Source of the DNA: Candidatus Cryptobacteroides excrementipullorum
GTDB taxonomy: Bacteria; Bacteroidota; Bacteroidia; Bacteroidales; UBA932
Direction of reading: 5' to 3'
DNA length: 32,820 nucleotides
Assembly (NCBI GenBank): GCA_017695065.1
Contig: JADILZ010000099.1
Coordinates: forward strand, 1-32,820
The notes under the pieces are model-generated. The model was not told the origin of the DNA. It searched no databases and was given only the letters and a program-made list of their open reading frames with translations. How positions within the stretch are numbered: position 1 is the first letter of the stretch; each line of letters starts with the position of its first letter. The position numbers were made by a program, and so were the translations under genes. This document shows, piece by piece, positions 1 through 7,636 of the stretch.

Positions 1-38
1 GAGCCGCATGCCCCACCGGGGCTGTCACCGTCAGGTGA
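1..38 (+). CDS. possible 3' end of a ferredoxin-like protein (partial)
   Basis: Frame 3 is open from the window edge to a TGA at 36-38 and reads AACPTGAVTVR. The CPTGAV tail is the usual end of a bacterial 4Fe-4S ferredoxin motif (CxxCxxCxxxCPTGA), so this may be the C-terminus of a ferredoxin-domain protein whose body lies left of the window. Only 11 residues are visible. Another plus-strand frame is also open to about position 138, so the call is weak and rests on this short motif alone. Confidence 0.3.
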   Translation, partial: AACPTGAVTVR

Positions 39-55
39 CTGGGGGTGGACAGACA

Positions 56-74
56 GGATTTCTGTAAGAAATCC
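56..74 (+). terminator. 7-bp hairpin downstream of the left-edge gene
   Basis: A perfect inverted repeat GGATTTC / GAAATCC with a 5-nt loop lies just after the possible gene end. A smaller hairpin (GTCACC / GGTGAC, 24-39) precedes it. There is no clear T-tract behind the stem, only AT-rich DNA, so it could equally be a processing or mRNA-stabilising stem. Confidence 0.3.
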
Positions 75-123
75 GGTCATAAATGATAAAATATTGATTT
101 TTAATATAATATTGTTAAATATA

Positions 124-143
124 AATTCGTCTAACTGACGTTA
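124..143 (+). repeat. intergenic 20-nt motif, copy 1
   Basis: The sequence AATTCGTCTAACTGACGTTA contains an inverted repeat CGTC-N5-GACG. It is 18/20 identical to copy 2 (7574-7593) and 16/20 to copy 3 (22277-22296). It ends 37 nt before the ATG of the SDR gene and sits in a strongly AT-rich gap with AATATT palindromes at 90-95 and 108-113. No TAnnTTTG promoter box is visible here, so this region may carry a different kind of promoter or operator. Confidence 0.6.
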
Positions 144-180
144 TTATAATAATTTAACAGACAGTAACTTGACAATAGAC

Positions 181-963
181 ATGAATGGATTTGCAGTAGT
201 GACAGGAGCCAGTTCCGGACTCGGCAGATGCTTTGCGGTTGAACTTGCCAGAAGGGGGATCGACACTATCCTGGTGGCATTGCCGGGGTCTGGAGTGAAG
301 GATGCTGCTATTGAAGCCGGATCATACGGGACGGACAGCATAGCATTTGAAGCAGACCTGACGGACAAGAAGGCCATACTCGAAGTGTGCACGGAGATTG
401 CAGGCCGCTATCCGGTAAACATCCTCATAAACAACGCAGGATGCGGCGGGACAAGGAAGTTCCTGGAATGTGACGAGGAGTACATAGACAGGATACTGGG
501 TCTCAACGTCATGGCCGTAACCACCTTGACACACCAGCTGCTCCCGGTGCTCCAGCAGCAGAATGAAGCCTACATACTCAACGTATCCAGCATGGCGGCA
601 TTCACCCCGATAGGATACAAGACGGTATATCCTGCATCCAAACGCTTCATCTACGACTTCACCAGGGGGCTGCATGAGGAATTCAGCGGCTCAGGGATAT
701 CCGTCAGCGTGATTCATCCCGGACCGATGAAGACGAACGCGGACGTGACACGCAGAATCGAAAGGCAGGGGAGGTTCGGCAGGATTGGGCTGCTCTCCCC
801 TGAAGAAGTGGCACGCAGGGGAATTGACGGCATGTTAAAAAGGGAGGCCGTGATTATCCCGGGGCTCGTGAACAAACTGAACAAAGTCCTCACAGACATT
901 ATCCCGGCGAGAATAAGGCTTCCGCTGGTTTCAAGAATTGTCGCCAGGGAGCTTCAACTATAA
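181..963 (+). CDS. classical short-chain dehydrogenase/reductase (SDR)
   Basis: This is a 260-aa cytoplasmic NAD(P)-dependent oxidoreductase of the classical SDR family. Visible motifs are the nucleotide-binding TGASSGLG (residues 8-15), NNAG (84-87), the catalytic Ser in NVSS (136/137) and Y150-x3-K154 (YPASK). The C-terminal part (GLVNKLNKVLTDIIPARIR) resembles SDRs acting on lipid-type substrates, but the substrate cannot be read from sequence. It is not an obvious KduD despite the nearby uronate genes. ATG 181 is chosen because it sits just before the Rossmann strand; an in-frame TTG at 169 would add four residues. The epimerase gene starts 13 nt downstream, so the two are probably co-transcribed. 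Its leader shares a motif with the exuT leader. Confidence 0.85.
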   Translation: MNGFAVVTGASSGLGRCFAVELARRGIDTILVALPGSGVKDAAIEAGSYGTDSIAFEADLTDKKAILEVCTEIAGRYPVNILINNAGCGGTRKFLECDEEYIDRILGLNVMAVTTLTHQLLPVLQQQNEAYILNVSSMAAFTPIGYKTVYPASKRFIYDFTRGLHEEFSGSGISVSVIHPGPMKTNADVTRRIERQGRFGRIGLLSPEEVARRGIDGMLKREAVIIPGLVNKLNKVLTDIIPARIRLPLVSRIVARELQL

Positions 964-976
964 CAAAATCCAGAAT

Positions 977-1957
977 ATGAAAAACATACTTGTCACCGGA
1001 GCTAACGGACTGCTCGGAACAAATGTCATCCACGCACTTGTCGCCGCCGGCTATAATGCAATCGGACTGCTGAGACACAAAGACTCTTTCAGAGGGGTGC
1101 TGTCCGGTTCACTGGAACTGGTGGAAGGCGACATCACATCCAAATCCGACGTCATGAGCGCGGCAACAGGATGCGACGCCATAATCCACTGTGCCGCCTG
1201 TACTTCACAGAAAGCCGGCATGAAGGCATACTATGATGTCAACACGGGAGGCGCCCTGAATATCCTTGAGGCCGCAAAGGTGCTCGGCATCAGACGCATA
1301 GTCAACATATCCACCGCCAACATATTCGCTTGCGGAAGCCTGGAGCACCCTGGAGATGAATCCGGGAAATCCGTCCCGCCGTTTTCGGAATCAGGATACG
1401 TATTGAGCAAACTTGCAGCCCAGGAGTACATGAAAGAATACAATAAATACGTAGAGACCATAACCTTATGCCCCACCTTCATGCTCGGGCCCTATGACTC
1501 GAAACCAAGCTCCGGAAGGATCATCCTGATGGGGTACAGAAGGAAGCTCATCTTCTATCCGCCGGGAGGAAAGAATTTCGTGGCGGTCCAGGATGTCGCC
1601 AGATGCGCAGTGGCAGCACTTTCCAAAGGGACTCCGGGAAAAGAATACCTGCTCTGCGGAGAGAACATGTCATACAAGGACTTCTTCAGACTGCTCGCTT
1701 CCCGCTCGGACAGCAGGGGAATGATGATTAAGGTCCCGGGCGCACTGCTGAAAATAGCCGGCAGAATCGGATCGGCTCTGGAGAAAAGGCTCCATATCCG
1801 CAATGAGTTCAACTCGCAGAACATGGAGATGCTCCGCATCGGGAACTATTACGGAAGCGGCAGGGCGGCAGAAGAACTCGGATTCTCATGCCGCCCTGTG
1901 TCCGAGGCCGTCGATGAGGCCATCGGATGGTTCCGTAAAGAAAAGATGGTCAGATGA
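977..1957 (+). CDS. extended SDR, NAD-dependent epimerase/dehydratase family
   Basis: A 326-aa protein of the extended SDR family (nucleotide-sugar epimerase / dihydroflavonol reductase-like). The N-terminus carries the Rossmann motif TGANGLLG (7-14), followed by HCAA near 71, the catalytic Ser/Thr in NISTANIF (about 111-118) and Y141-x3-K145 (YVLSK). ATG 977 places the first beta strand immediately after the Met; an in-frame ATG at 938 would overlap the preceding SDR gene. It follows that gene by 13 nt. The C-terminal substrate domain gives no specific hint, so reduction or epimerisation of a sugar-nucleotide, sterol-like or lipid substrate are all possible. Its stop is 2 nt from the convergent uxaC stop, leaving no room for a dedicated terminator. 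Confidence 0.85.
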   Translation: MKNILVTGANGLLGTNVIHALVAAGYNAIGLLRHKDSFRGVLSGSLELVEGDITSKSDVMSAATGCDAIIHCAACTSQKAGMKAYYDVNTGGALNILEAAKVLGIRRIVNISTANIFACGSLEHPGDESGKSVPPFSESGYVLSKLAAQEYMKEYNKYVETITLCPTFMLGPYDSKPSSGRIILMGYRRKLIFYPPGGKNFVAVQDVARCAVAALSKGTPGKEYLLCGENMSYKDFFRLLASRSDSRGMMIKVPGALLKIAGRIGSALEKRLHIRNEFNSQNMEMLRIGNYYGSGRAAEELGFSCRPVSEAVDEAIGWFRKEKMVR

Positions 1958-1959
1958 AA

Positions 1960-3369
1960 TCAGAAGTCGAAGTAACGTGCAGCATTGTTGTACGATATGT
2001 CCTTGACCATCTGGTGTATGAAGTCCATTTCGCTCTTAGGCAGCCTTCCCTTCTCCAGGTCCTCCCCTATCACGCTGCAGAGTATCCTGCGGAAATACTC
2101 ATGACGGGGGTATGAAAGGAAACTGCGCGAATCTGTGAGCATACCCACGAAACGGCTGAAAAGGCCGAGCGCGGACAGGGCGTTCATCTGCTTGCGCATA
2201 CCGTCCTCCTGGTCCAGAAACCACCAGCCGGACCCGAGCTGGATCTTTCCTGGAACGGTCCCGTCGTTGAAAGTATAGGCCATCGTGGCAAAGACCTCGT
2301 TGTCCTTCGGATTGAGGTTGTACAGGATTGTCTTGGCCAGCTTGTCCTCTGTGGCGAGCCTGTCGAGGAACCTGTGGCCGGCCGCCGCTACAGGCAGGTC
2401 ATGGATGGCATCATAGCCGGTATCGGGACCGAGGGCTTTGAACATACGCGTGTTGTTGTCCCTTATGGCACCCACATGGAACTGCTGGGTCCATCCCTTC
2501 TCCCAGTCAAGCCGTGCGAAATCGAGCATGATGGCGCTCCTGAACTTCAGCACATCCTCCCGTGAAGGAGTCTTTCCGTCGAGGGCATCCCTGAATATCC
2601 TGTCGATTTCATCCAGGCCGAAATCCTCCGCATAGAAGGTCTCTATACCGTGGTCGGACAAGCGGCATCCCATGCTGTGGAAGAAGTCATGTCTCTTGAG
2701 CAGGGCATCGAGAAGGTCCTGGTAGGTGCTTATCTGCATCCCGGCGGCTTCACCGAGCCGAGTGATGTACTCCCTGTACTGCTGCGGTTTGTCCACCGCC
2801 ATCGCCTTGTCCGGCCTCCACGCGGGCAGGACCCTGACGCCGAACGGATGCTCCGCTATATATTTGTGGTATCCAAGGTCGTCCGCAGGGTCGTCCGTGG
2901 TGCACACCACCTTCACATTGAACCTCTTCATGAGGGACTGGCCGCTGAATTCCGGAGTCTGGAGCATTTCCGTGCACCGGTCATAGATAGCCCTTGCGGT
3001 GCGTGGGCTCAGTATGTCGTATATCCCGAAAATCCTGGCCAGCTCCAGATGGGTCCAGTGGTACAGCGGGTTACGCATGGTGTAAGGTACTGTCTCGGCC
3101 CATTTCTCGAACTTCTCGTAGCTGCTGCGGCTGCCGGTGATGAACTCCTCCGGGACACCGTTCCCCCTCATTGCACGCCACTTGTAATGGTCTCCGCCCA
3201 ACCACACCTCGGTCAGGTCCTTGAAACGGTAGTCGCCGGCTATCTTCTCCGGCTCGAGGTGGCAGTGATAGTCGATGATAGGCATCTTCTCCGCACTCTC
3301 ATGGTAGAGCTCGCGGGCATAGCTGTTGGTGAGCATGAAATCGTCGTTGATGAACTTCTTGTCGATCAT
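1960..3369 (-). CDS. uxaC: glucuronate isomerase (uronate isomerase)
   Basis: UxaC interconverts D-glucuronate with D-fructuronate and D-galacturonate with D-tagaturonate, the first cytoplasmic step of hexuronate catabolism. The 469-aa product has the family N-terminus with the metal-binding IDYHCH motif (D33, H35, H37) of the amidohydrolase fold and the usual length (about 470 aa). The start at 3369 (MIDKKFINDDF) matches where family members begin; an in-frame ATG at 3405 would add 12 residues and cannot be excluded. It is transcribed divergently from uxaB-uxaA-kduI-exuT, with TATTTTTG (3491-3484) as its likely -7 box. Since uxuA and uxuB are absent here, the local route runs through tagaturonate, i.e. 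galacturonate. Confidence 0.95.
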   Translation of the reverse strand: MIDKKFINDDFMLTNSYARELYHESAEKMPIIDYHCHLEPEKIAGDYRFKDLTEVWLGGDHYKWRAMRGNGVPEEFITGSRSSYEKFEKWAETVPYTMRNPLYHWTHLELARIFGIYDILSPRTARAIYDRCTEMLQTPEFSGQSLMKRFNVKVVCTTDDPADDLGYHKYIAEHPFGVRVLPAWRPDKAMAVDKPQQYREYITRLGEAAGMQISTYQDLLDALLKRHDFFHSMGCRLSDHGIETFYAEDFGLDEIDRIFRDALDGKTPSREDVLKFRSAIMLDFARLDWEKGWTQQFHVGAIRDNNTRMFKALGPDTGYDAIHDLPVAAAGHRFLDRLATEDKLAKTILYNLNPKDNEVFATMAYTFNDGTVPGKIQLGSGWWFLDQEDGMRKQMNALSALGLFSRFVGMLTDSRSFLSYPRHEYFRRILCSVIGEDLEKGRLPKSEMDFIHQMVKDISYNNAARYFDF

Positions 3370-3483
3370 CCCGTCGATTTTCCCTTTTACATCAGAAAGT
3401 ATCATATATTGTCGGTTTAAAGAATTGACGTTTTTTATGCGCAAAGGAAATCTCCTGAACGTTTACCGGCTGTCAAAAATCCT

Positions 3484-3491
3484 CAAAAATA
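3484..3491 (-). promoter_or_regulatory. -7 promoter box for uxaC
   Basis: Read on the minus strand this is TATTTTTG, matching the Bacteroides -7 consensus TAnnTTTG. It lies about 115 nt upstream of the chosen uxaC start. No clear TTTG -33 box is seen at 19-20 nt spacing. Confidence 0.55.
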
Positions 3492-3530
3492 TCCCATTTT
3501 TTATCAATCGGGCGTAAATATAAGAAAAAA

Positions 3531-3546
3531 CCGTGAACGGACACGG
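3531..3546. promoter_or_regulatory. candidate operator between uxaC and uxaB promoters
   Basis: An inverted repeat CCGTG-AACGGA-CACGG lies between the two divergent -7 boxes, immediately upstream of the uxaB -7 box where a -33 contact would be. Its symmetry and position suit a dimeric repressor controlling both arms. No regulator gene is adjacent, so the binding protein is unknown. Confidence 0.4.
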
Positions 3547-3554
3547 AATTTTTG

Positions 3555-3562
3555 TACATTTG
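3555..3562 (+). promoter_or_regulatory. -7 promoter box for uxaB operon
   Basis: TACATTTG matches TAnnTTTG exactly and would give a 5' leader of roughly 100 nt before the uxaB ATG. There is no recognisable TTTG box 19-20 nt upstream; the palindrome at 3531-3546 occupies that place, which would fit an activated or repressed promoter. Confidence 0.6.
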
Positions 3563-3666
3563 TGCCGGCTTCAAAAAAAGAAAGGCAGCGGGCGAAAGTC
3601 CTGAAATGCCTTCCGGGACACTCCCGTGAAACAGGCTGGATGACCAATCATTAATATTCAAATAAA

Positions 3667-5106
3667 ATGGAAAGACTCAACAGAACGACGGCCCAGGCCG
3701 CCAGGTATCCTGACAAGGTGATACAGTTCGGGGAAGGCAACTTCCTCAGGGCATTCGTTGACTGGATAATATGGAAAATGGACAAGTCAGCAGGCTTCAA
3801 CGGAGGAGTGGTGGTCGTACAGCCCATAGAAAGGGGGATGGTGGACGCACTCAATGAACAGGACGGTCTGTATCATCTTAACCTTCAGGGAATAGACAAA
3901 GGCCAGGCAGTTGATTCCATCGACCTTGTAGATGTGATTAACAGGGGGATAAACCCATACAGGGACTTCGGGTCGTACCTGAGCCTCGCAGAAGACCCGG
4001 GCATCAGATTCGTCATATCCAATACAACGGAAGCCGGAATCACGTTCGACCCTTCATGCAAACTCGATGACAGGCCGGCATCATCCTACCCGGGCAAACT
4101 CACACAGTTGCTCTACCACCGGTTCAAGTATTTCAAGGGGGACAGGAGCAAAGGTTTCATTATCTTCCCTTGTGAGCTTATTTTTCTGAATGGCAAGGAG
4201 TTGAAGAAATGTATCCTTCAGTACATTGACCTGTGGGGACTGGAGCCTGAGTTCAGGACTTGGTTCGAAGAGGCCTGCGGTGTGTACTGCACCCTGGTGG
4301 ACAGGATTGTTCCGGGATACCCTAAAGACAACATTGACAGTATCCTGGAACGCATAGGCTATGACGACCGCCTTGTGGACAAGGCTGAGATATTCCACCT
4401 GTGGGTCATCGAGGCTCCGGATAGTGTGGCGGAGGAGTTCCCTGCAGGGAAGGCCGGACTGAATGTGCTGTTTGTGCCGAGCGAAGCCCCTTACCATGCC
4501 CGCAAGGTGACGCTCCTGAACGGGCCGCACACTGTCCTCTCCCCTGTCGGCTACCTCTCAGGACTGGACACAGTGAAGGAATGTGTGGAGGATCCCCTCA
4601 TAGGAAAATTCGTACACAAAGTCATGTTCGAGGAACTGCTTGAGACACTGGATCTTCCGCGTCACGAGCTCGAGAAGTTCGCAGGTGATGTCCTGGAGAG
4701 GTTCGTGAACCCTTACGTAAAGCATTTCGTGACGAGCATCATGCTCAACTCTTTCTCCAAGTACAAGACACGCGACCTGCCTGGCCTGAAGACATATCTG
4801 CAGAGGAAAGGCTCTCTGCCTGAGGGACTTGTACTTGGTCTTGCCGGTATCATCACATACTACAGGGGAGGCAGGAGAGGAGACGCCGAGATAGTGCCTG
4901 CCGATGATCCTGCCATACTCGACCTTCTGAAGAGCCTCTGGGCCACAGGGGACATCTCCAAGGTGGCCGAGGGTGTGCTCGGTGCCGGATGGATATGGGG
5001 AGAGGACCTGAACCTCATACCGGGCCTGACATCCATGCTGACAGGTTTCCTCATGACTGTCAGGGATAAAGGAATGAGAGAGGCTGTAGCTTCCGTTGTC
5101 AAATAA
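3667..5106 (+). CDS. uxaB: tagaturonate reductase (altronate oxidoreductase)
   Basis: UxaB reduces D-tagaturonate to D-altronate with NADH. The 479-aa protein belongs to the mannitol dehydrogenase / polyol long-chain dehydrogenase family: FGEGNFLRAF (21-30) in the N-terminal Rossmann domain, NTTEAGI (119-125), and the catalytic K280-N285-H288 set in KVTLLNGPHT. Length agrees with E. coli UxaB (about 480 aa). It is the first gene of the plus-strand operon; uxaA starts 14 nt after its stop. The start is preceded by an A-rich stretch without Shine-Dalgarno, normal for this phylum. A fructuronate reductase (UxuB) reading is less likely because the next gene is altronate dehydratase. Confidence 0.93.
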   Translation: MERLNRTTAQAARYPDKVIQFGEGNFLRAFVDWIIWKMDKSAGFNGGVVVVQPIERGMVDALNEQDGLYHLNLQGIDKGQAVDSIDLVDVINRGINPYRDFGSYLSLAEDPGIRFVISNTTEAGITFDPSCKLDDRPASSYPGKLTQLLYHRFKYFKGDRSKGFIIFPCELIFLNGKELKKCILQYIDLWGLEPEFRTWFEEACGVYCTLVDRIVPGYPKDNIDSILERIGYDDRLVDKAEIFHLWVIEAPDSVAEEFPAGKAGLNVLFVPSEAPYHARKVTLLNGPHTVLSPVGYLSGLDTVKECVEDPLIGKFVHKVMFEELLETLDLPRHELEKFAGDVLERFVNPYVKHFVTSIMLNSFSKYKTRDLPGLKTYLQRKGSLPEGLVLGLAGIITYYRGGRRGDAEIVPADDPAILDLLKSLWATGDISKVAEGVLGAGWIWGEDLNLIPGLTSMLTGFLMTVRDKGMREAVASVVK

Positions 5107-5120
5107 ACAATTCCGGCAAT

Positions 5121-6614
5121 ATGGCAAGATTCATAAAGATAAACCCTTCGGACAATGTGGCCGTAGCCCTAAGCGATGCTTCCGCCGGGGAGGAATGTAT
5201 CGTTGACGGAATTCCGGTAACGGTCACGGAAAACATACCGGCCGGACACAAGGTCGCGCTTTCAGACCTTTCGGCCGGAGATGACGTGATAAAATACGGC
5301 TTCCCTGTGGGACATCTTGTACGTGAGGTGCGGAAAGGAGGGCTGATTGACCATACGACCCTGAAGACCAATCTGGAAGGTATCCTCGACTACAAGTACA
5401 CACCAGGCCCGTGCGACCTGAAGCAGGTCCCTGTCCAGGCGACTTTCAAGGGATACCGCAGGAGTGACGGCCAGGCCGGGATAAGGAACGGGATATGGAT
5501 CATCCCTACTGTGGGATGCGTGAACGGTGTGGTCCTGAAGCTGAGGGACAGGTTCGTCTCCGAGCTCGGCAGGTACCCCGCGATAGACAGTGTCATGGCA
5601 TTCACCCACAACTACGGCTGCTCCCAGCTCGGGGAGGACCACCAGAACACAAGGAAAATCCTTGCTGACATGGTACACCACCCCAATGCGGCAGGTGTCC
5701 TGGTCGTGGCGCTCGGCTGCGAGAACAACCAGCTTTCGGCTTTCAAGGAGCTGGTGGGCCCCGTAGACGAATCGCGTGTGATGTTCATGGAATGTCAGAA
5801 AGTGCAGGGCGATGAGGTGGAGCACGGGCTCAGGCTCCTGAGGAAGATAGCGGAAGCCTCTGAAGGCGACAGGAGGACAGACATACCGGCGAGCGAACTG
5901 AAAATCGGACTCAAGTGCGGAGGTTCGGACGGACTCTCAGGCATCACAGCCAACCCGCTGCTGGGCCGTTTCTCCGACTGGATAGTATCCCAGGGAGGGA
6001 CTGCGGTGCTCACCGAGGTGCCGGAAATGTTCGGGGCTGAGACCATCCTCATGTCCAGATGCTGCAGCCAGGATGTATTCGACAAGACAGTCCGCCTGAT
6101 AAACGGTTTCAAGGAATACTTCATCGCCAACGGACAACCTGTCTATGAGAACCCGTCGCCGGGGAACAAGGCAGGGGGCATATCGACCCTCGAGGAGAAG
6201 TCGCTCGGATGTACACAGAAGTCGGGGAAATCCAAAGTGACTGACGTGCTCGGATATGGAGAGCGTCTCAGGACCAGGGGACTGAACCTTCTGAGCGCCC
6301 CGGGCAACGACCTGGTGGCGTCCACCGCCCTTGCGGCCGCAGGCTGCCAGACAGTGCTTTTCACCACAGGGCGAGGAACCCCGTTCGGGACATTCGTGCC
6401 GACAGTGAAGGTATCCACCAACAGCCGCCTCGCCTCGGCCAAGCCAGGATGGATAGACTTCAACGCCGGAGTGATAGCGGACGGGAAATCAGCGGCCCAG
6501 GCCGATGATGAATTCATAGACTTCGTACTTTCCATGGCTTCAGGCCATAAGACAGCCAACGAGGAATCGGGATACAGCGAAATAGCCATTTTCAAGACCG
6601 GGGTGACCCTGTGA
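5121..6614 (+). CDS. uxaA: altronate dehydratase
   Basis: UxaA dehydrates D-altronate to 2-keto-3-deoxy-D-gluconate (KDG). The 497-aa protein shows the family's two-part layout: an N-terminal SAF-type domain (about 1-95, with IPAGHKVAL at 39-47) and the large UxaA catalytic part with THNYGCSQLGEDH (162-174), the KCGGSDG segment (265-271) and a C-terminal GRGTPFGTFVPTVK stretch. The conserved Cys and His residues are those expected to bind the Fe2+/Mn2+ centre. It is the second gene of the operon, 14 nt after uxaB and 48 nt before kduI. No truncation is seen. Confidence 0.95.
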   Translation: MARFIKINPSDNVAVALSDASAGEECIVDGIPVTVTENIPAGHKVALSDLSAGDDVIKYGFPVGHLVREVRKGGLIDHTTLKTNLEGILDYKYTPGPCDLKQVPVQATFKGYRRSDGQAGIRNGIWIIPTVGCVNGVVLKLRDRFVSELGRYPAIDSVMAFTHNYGCSQLGEDHQNTRKILADMVHHPNAAGVLVVALGCENNQLSAFKELVGPVDESRVMFMECQKVQGDEVEHGLRLLRKIAEASEGDRRTDIPASELKIGLKCGGSDGLSGITANPLLGRFSDWIVSQGGTAVLTEVPEMFGAETILMSRCCSQDVFDKTVRLINGFKEYFIANGQPVYENPSPGNKAGGISTLEEKSLGCTQKSGKSKVTDVLGYGERLRTRGLNLLSAPGNDLVASTALAAAGCQTVLFTTGRGTPFGTFVPTVKVSTNSRLASAKPGWIDFNAGVIADGKSAAQADDEFIDFVLSMASGHKTANEESGYSEIAIFKTGVTL

Positions 6615-6662
6615 GCATCCCGGCAGCATCAACGGAAGAATAATGAATTTCAATTCAAGAAT

Positions 6663-7505
6663 ATGAAAACGAATTATGATGTAAGATACGCCGCACACCC
6701 TGACGATGTGAAGGGTTACGGAACACAGAAGCTCAGAGAGCATTACCTGATAGAGAAGCTCTTCTCTCCGGACGAGACCAATATGTCATACTCCATGCAC
6801 GGAAGGATGATAGCCGGAGGGGCGATGCCTGTGGAGGAAGAGCTGGAACTTGAGGCTATTGACATCCTGAGGTCAGAATATTTCCTGTCCCGCAGGGAGA
6901 TGGGAATCTTCAACGTAGGAGGGGAAGGTTACGTAAAGGCCGGAGACAACGTGTTCAGGATGGGATACAAAGAGGCGCTCTACCTCGGCAAAGGCGACAG
7001 GAAGGTGACATTCTCAAGCACCGATCCCCAAAACCCTGCGAAATTCTATTTCTGCAGCGCTCCGGCGCATGCCGCATACCCGGACCATCTGACCACGAAG
7101 GAAAACGCGGTCCACATGGAGCTCGGGTCGCTTGAAGAGAGCAACCACAGGATCATCAACCGTATGATAGTCCAGGAGGTAACCCCCACCTGCCAGCTCC
7201 AGATGGGCATGACCGAGCTTATGCCTGGAAGCACATGGAACACCATGCCGGCCCATACGCACAACCGCAGGATGGAGGTTTATTTCTATTTCGAGATACC
7301 CCAGGACCAGGCTATATGCCATTTCATGGGGGAACCGCAGGAGACCAGGCACATTTGGATGCAGGGAGGCCAGGCGGTCATTTCCCCGGAGTGGAGCATC
7401 CACTCTGCATGTGCCACCAGGAACTACACTTTCATCTGGGCAATGTGCGGGGAGAACCTCGACTACGGAGACATGGACGGATGCAGCACTTCCGGACTTA
7501 AATAA
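6663..7505 (+). CDS. kduI: 5-dehydro-4-deoxy-D-glucuronate isomerase
   Basis: KduI converts 5-dehydro-4-deoxy-D-glucuronate (DKI, the ketouronate from unsaturated pectin or glycosaminoglycan disaccharides) to 2,5-diketo-3-deoxygluconate. The 280-aa cupin-type protein keeps the zinc ligands known from the E. coli enzyme: H198 and H200 in PAHTHN, E205 in RRMEVYF, and H247 in EWSIHS. It is co-directional with uxaBA, with a 48-nt gap. Its partner reductase KduD is not in the window. Its presence suggests the locus deals with both free galacturonate and lyase-derived unsaturated uronates. A 131-nt AT-rich gap with its own repeat motif separates it from exuT. Confidence 0.96.
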   Translation: MKTNYDVRYAAHPDDVKGYGTQKLREHYLIEKLFSPDETNMSYSMHGRMIAGGAMPVEEELELEAIDILRSEYFLSRREMGIFNVGGEGYVKAGDNVFRMGYKEALYLGKGDRKVTFSSTDPQNPAKFYFCSAPAHAAYPDHLTTKENAVHMELGSLEESNHRIINRMIVQEVTPTCQLQMGMTELMPGSTWNTMPAHTHNRRMEVYFYFEIPQDQAICHFMGEPQETRHIWMQGGQAVISPEWSIHSACATRNYTFIWAMCGENLDYGDMDGCSTSGLK

Positions 7506-7542
7506 CTTGGATTCGATGAATTTAGTTTGTTAAATTATAAAG

Positions 7543-7562
7543 TATTGAATATTAATTCAATA
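7543..7562 (+). repeat. AT-rich perfect hairpin after kduI
   Basis: TATTGAAT-ATTA-ATTCAATA is a perfect 8-bp inverted repeat with a 4-nt loop, 38 nt after the kduI stop and 12 nt before motif copy 2. It could attenuate read-through from kduI or be part of the repeated intergenic element; the lack of G-C pairs makes it a poor intrinsic terminator. Confidence 0.45.
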
Positions 7563-7573
7563 TAATTAAAAGT

Positions 7574-7593
7574 AATTCGTCGGACTGACGTTA
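7574..7593 (+). repeat. intergenic 20-nt motif, copy 2
   Basis: AATTCGTCGGACTGACGTTA, with the same CGTC-N5-GACG symmetry as copy 1. It ends 43 nt upstream of the exuT ATG. Beyond the motif, copies 1 and 2 also share an AATTTA...TGACAA segment just before the start codon, so the two leaders look related. It probably has a regulatory role for exuT. Confidence 0.6.
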
Positions 7594-7636
7594 ATAAATG
7601 ACATGCAAGAATTTACCAACACTAAACTGACAACCG

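Noticed and set aside
181..963. SDR gene as the missing kduD
   Set aside because: The sequence outside the general SDR motifs, especially the C-terminal part, does not look like KduD, and the gene pairs with an epimerase-like SDR rather than with kduI.
2650..3420. Long plus-strand frame opposite uxaC (256 aa)
   Set aside because: It is antisense to a clear enzyme gene, shows no family motifs, and arises from codon bias in GC-rich coding DNA.
3397..3436. Possible fourth copy of the 20-nt motif near the uxaC start (GTCGG...GACGTT)
   Set aside because: Half-sites are present but the spacing is much longer (11 nt instead of 3) and the AATTC start is missing; chance similarity is likely.
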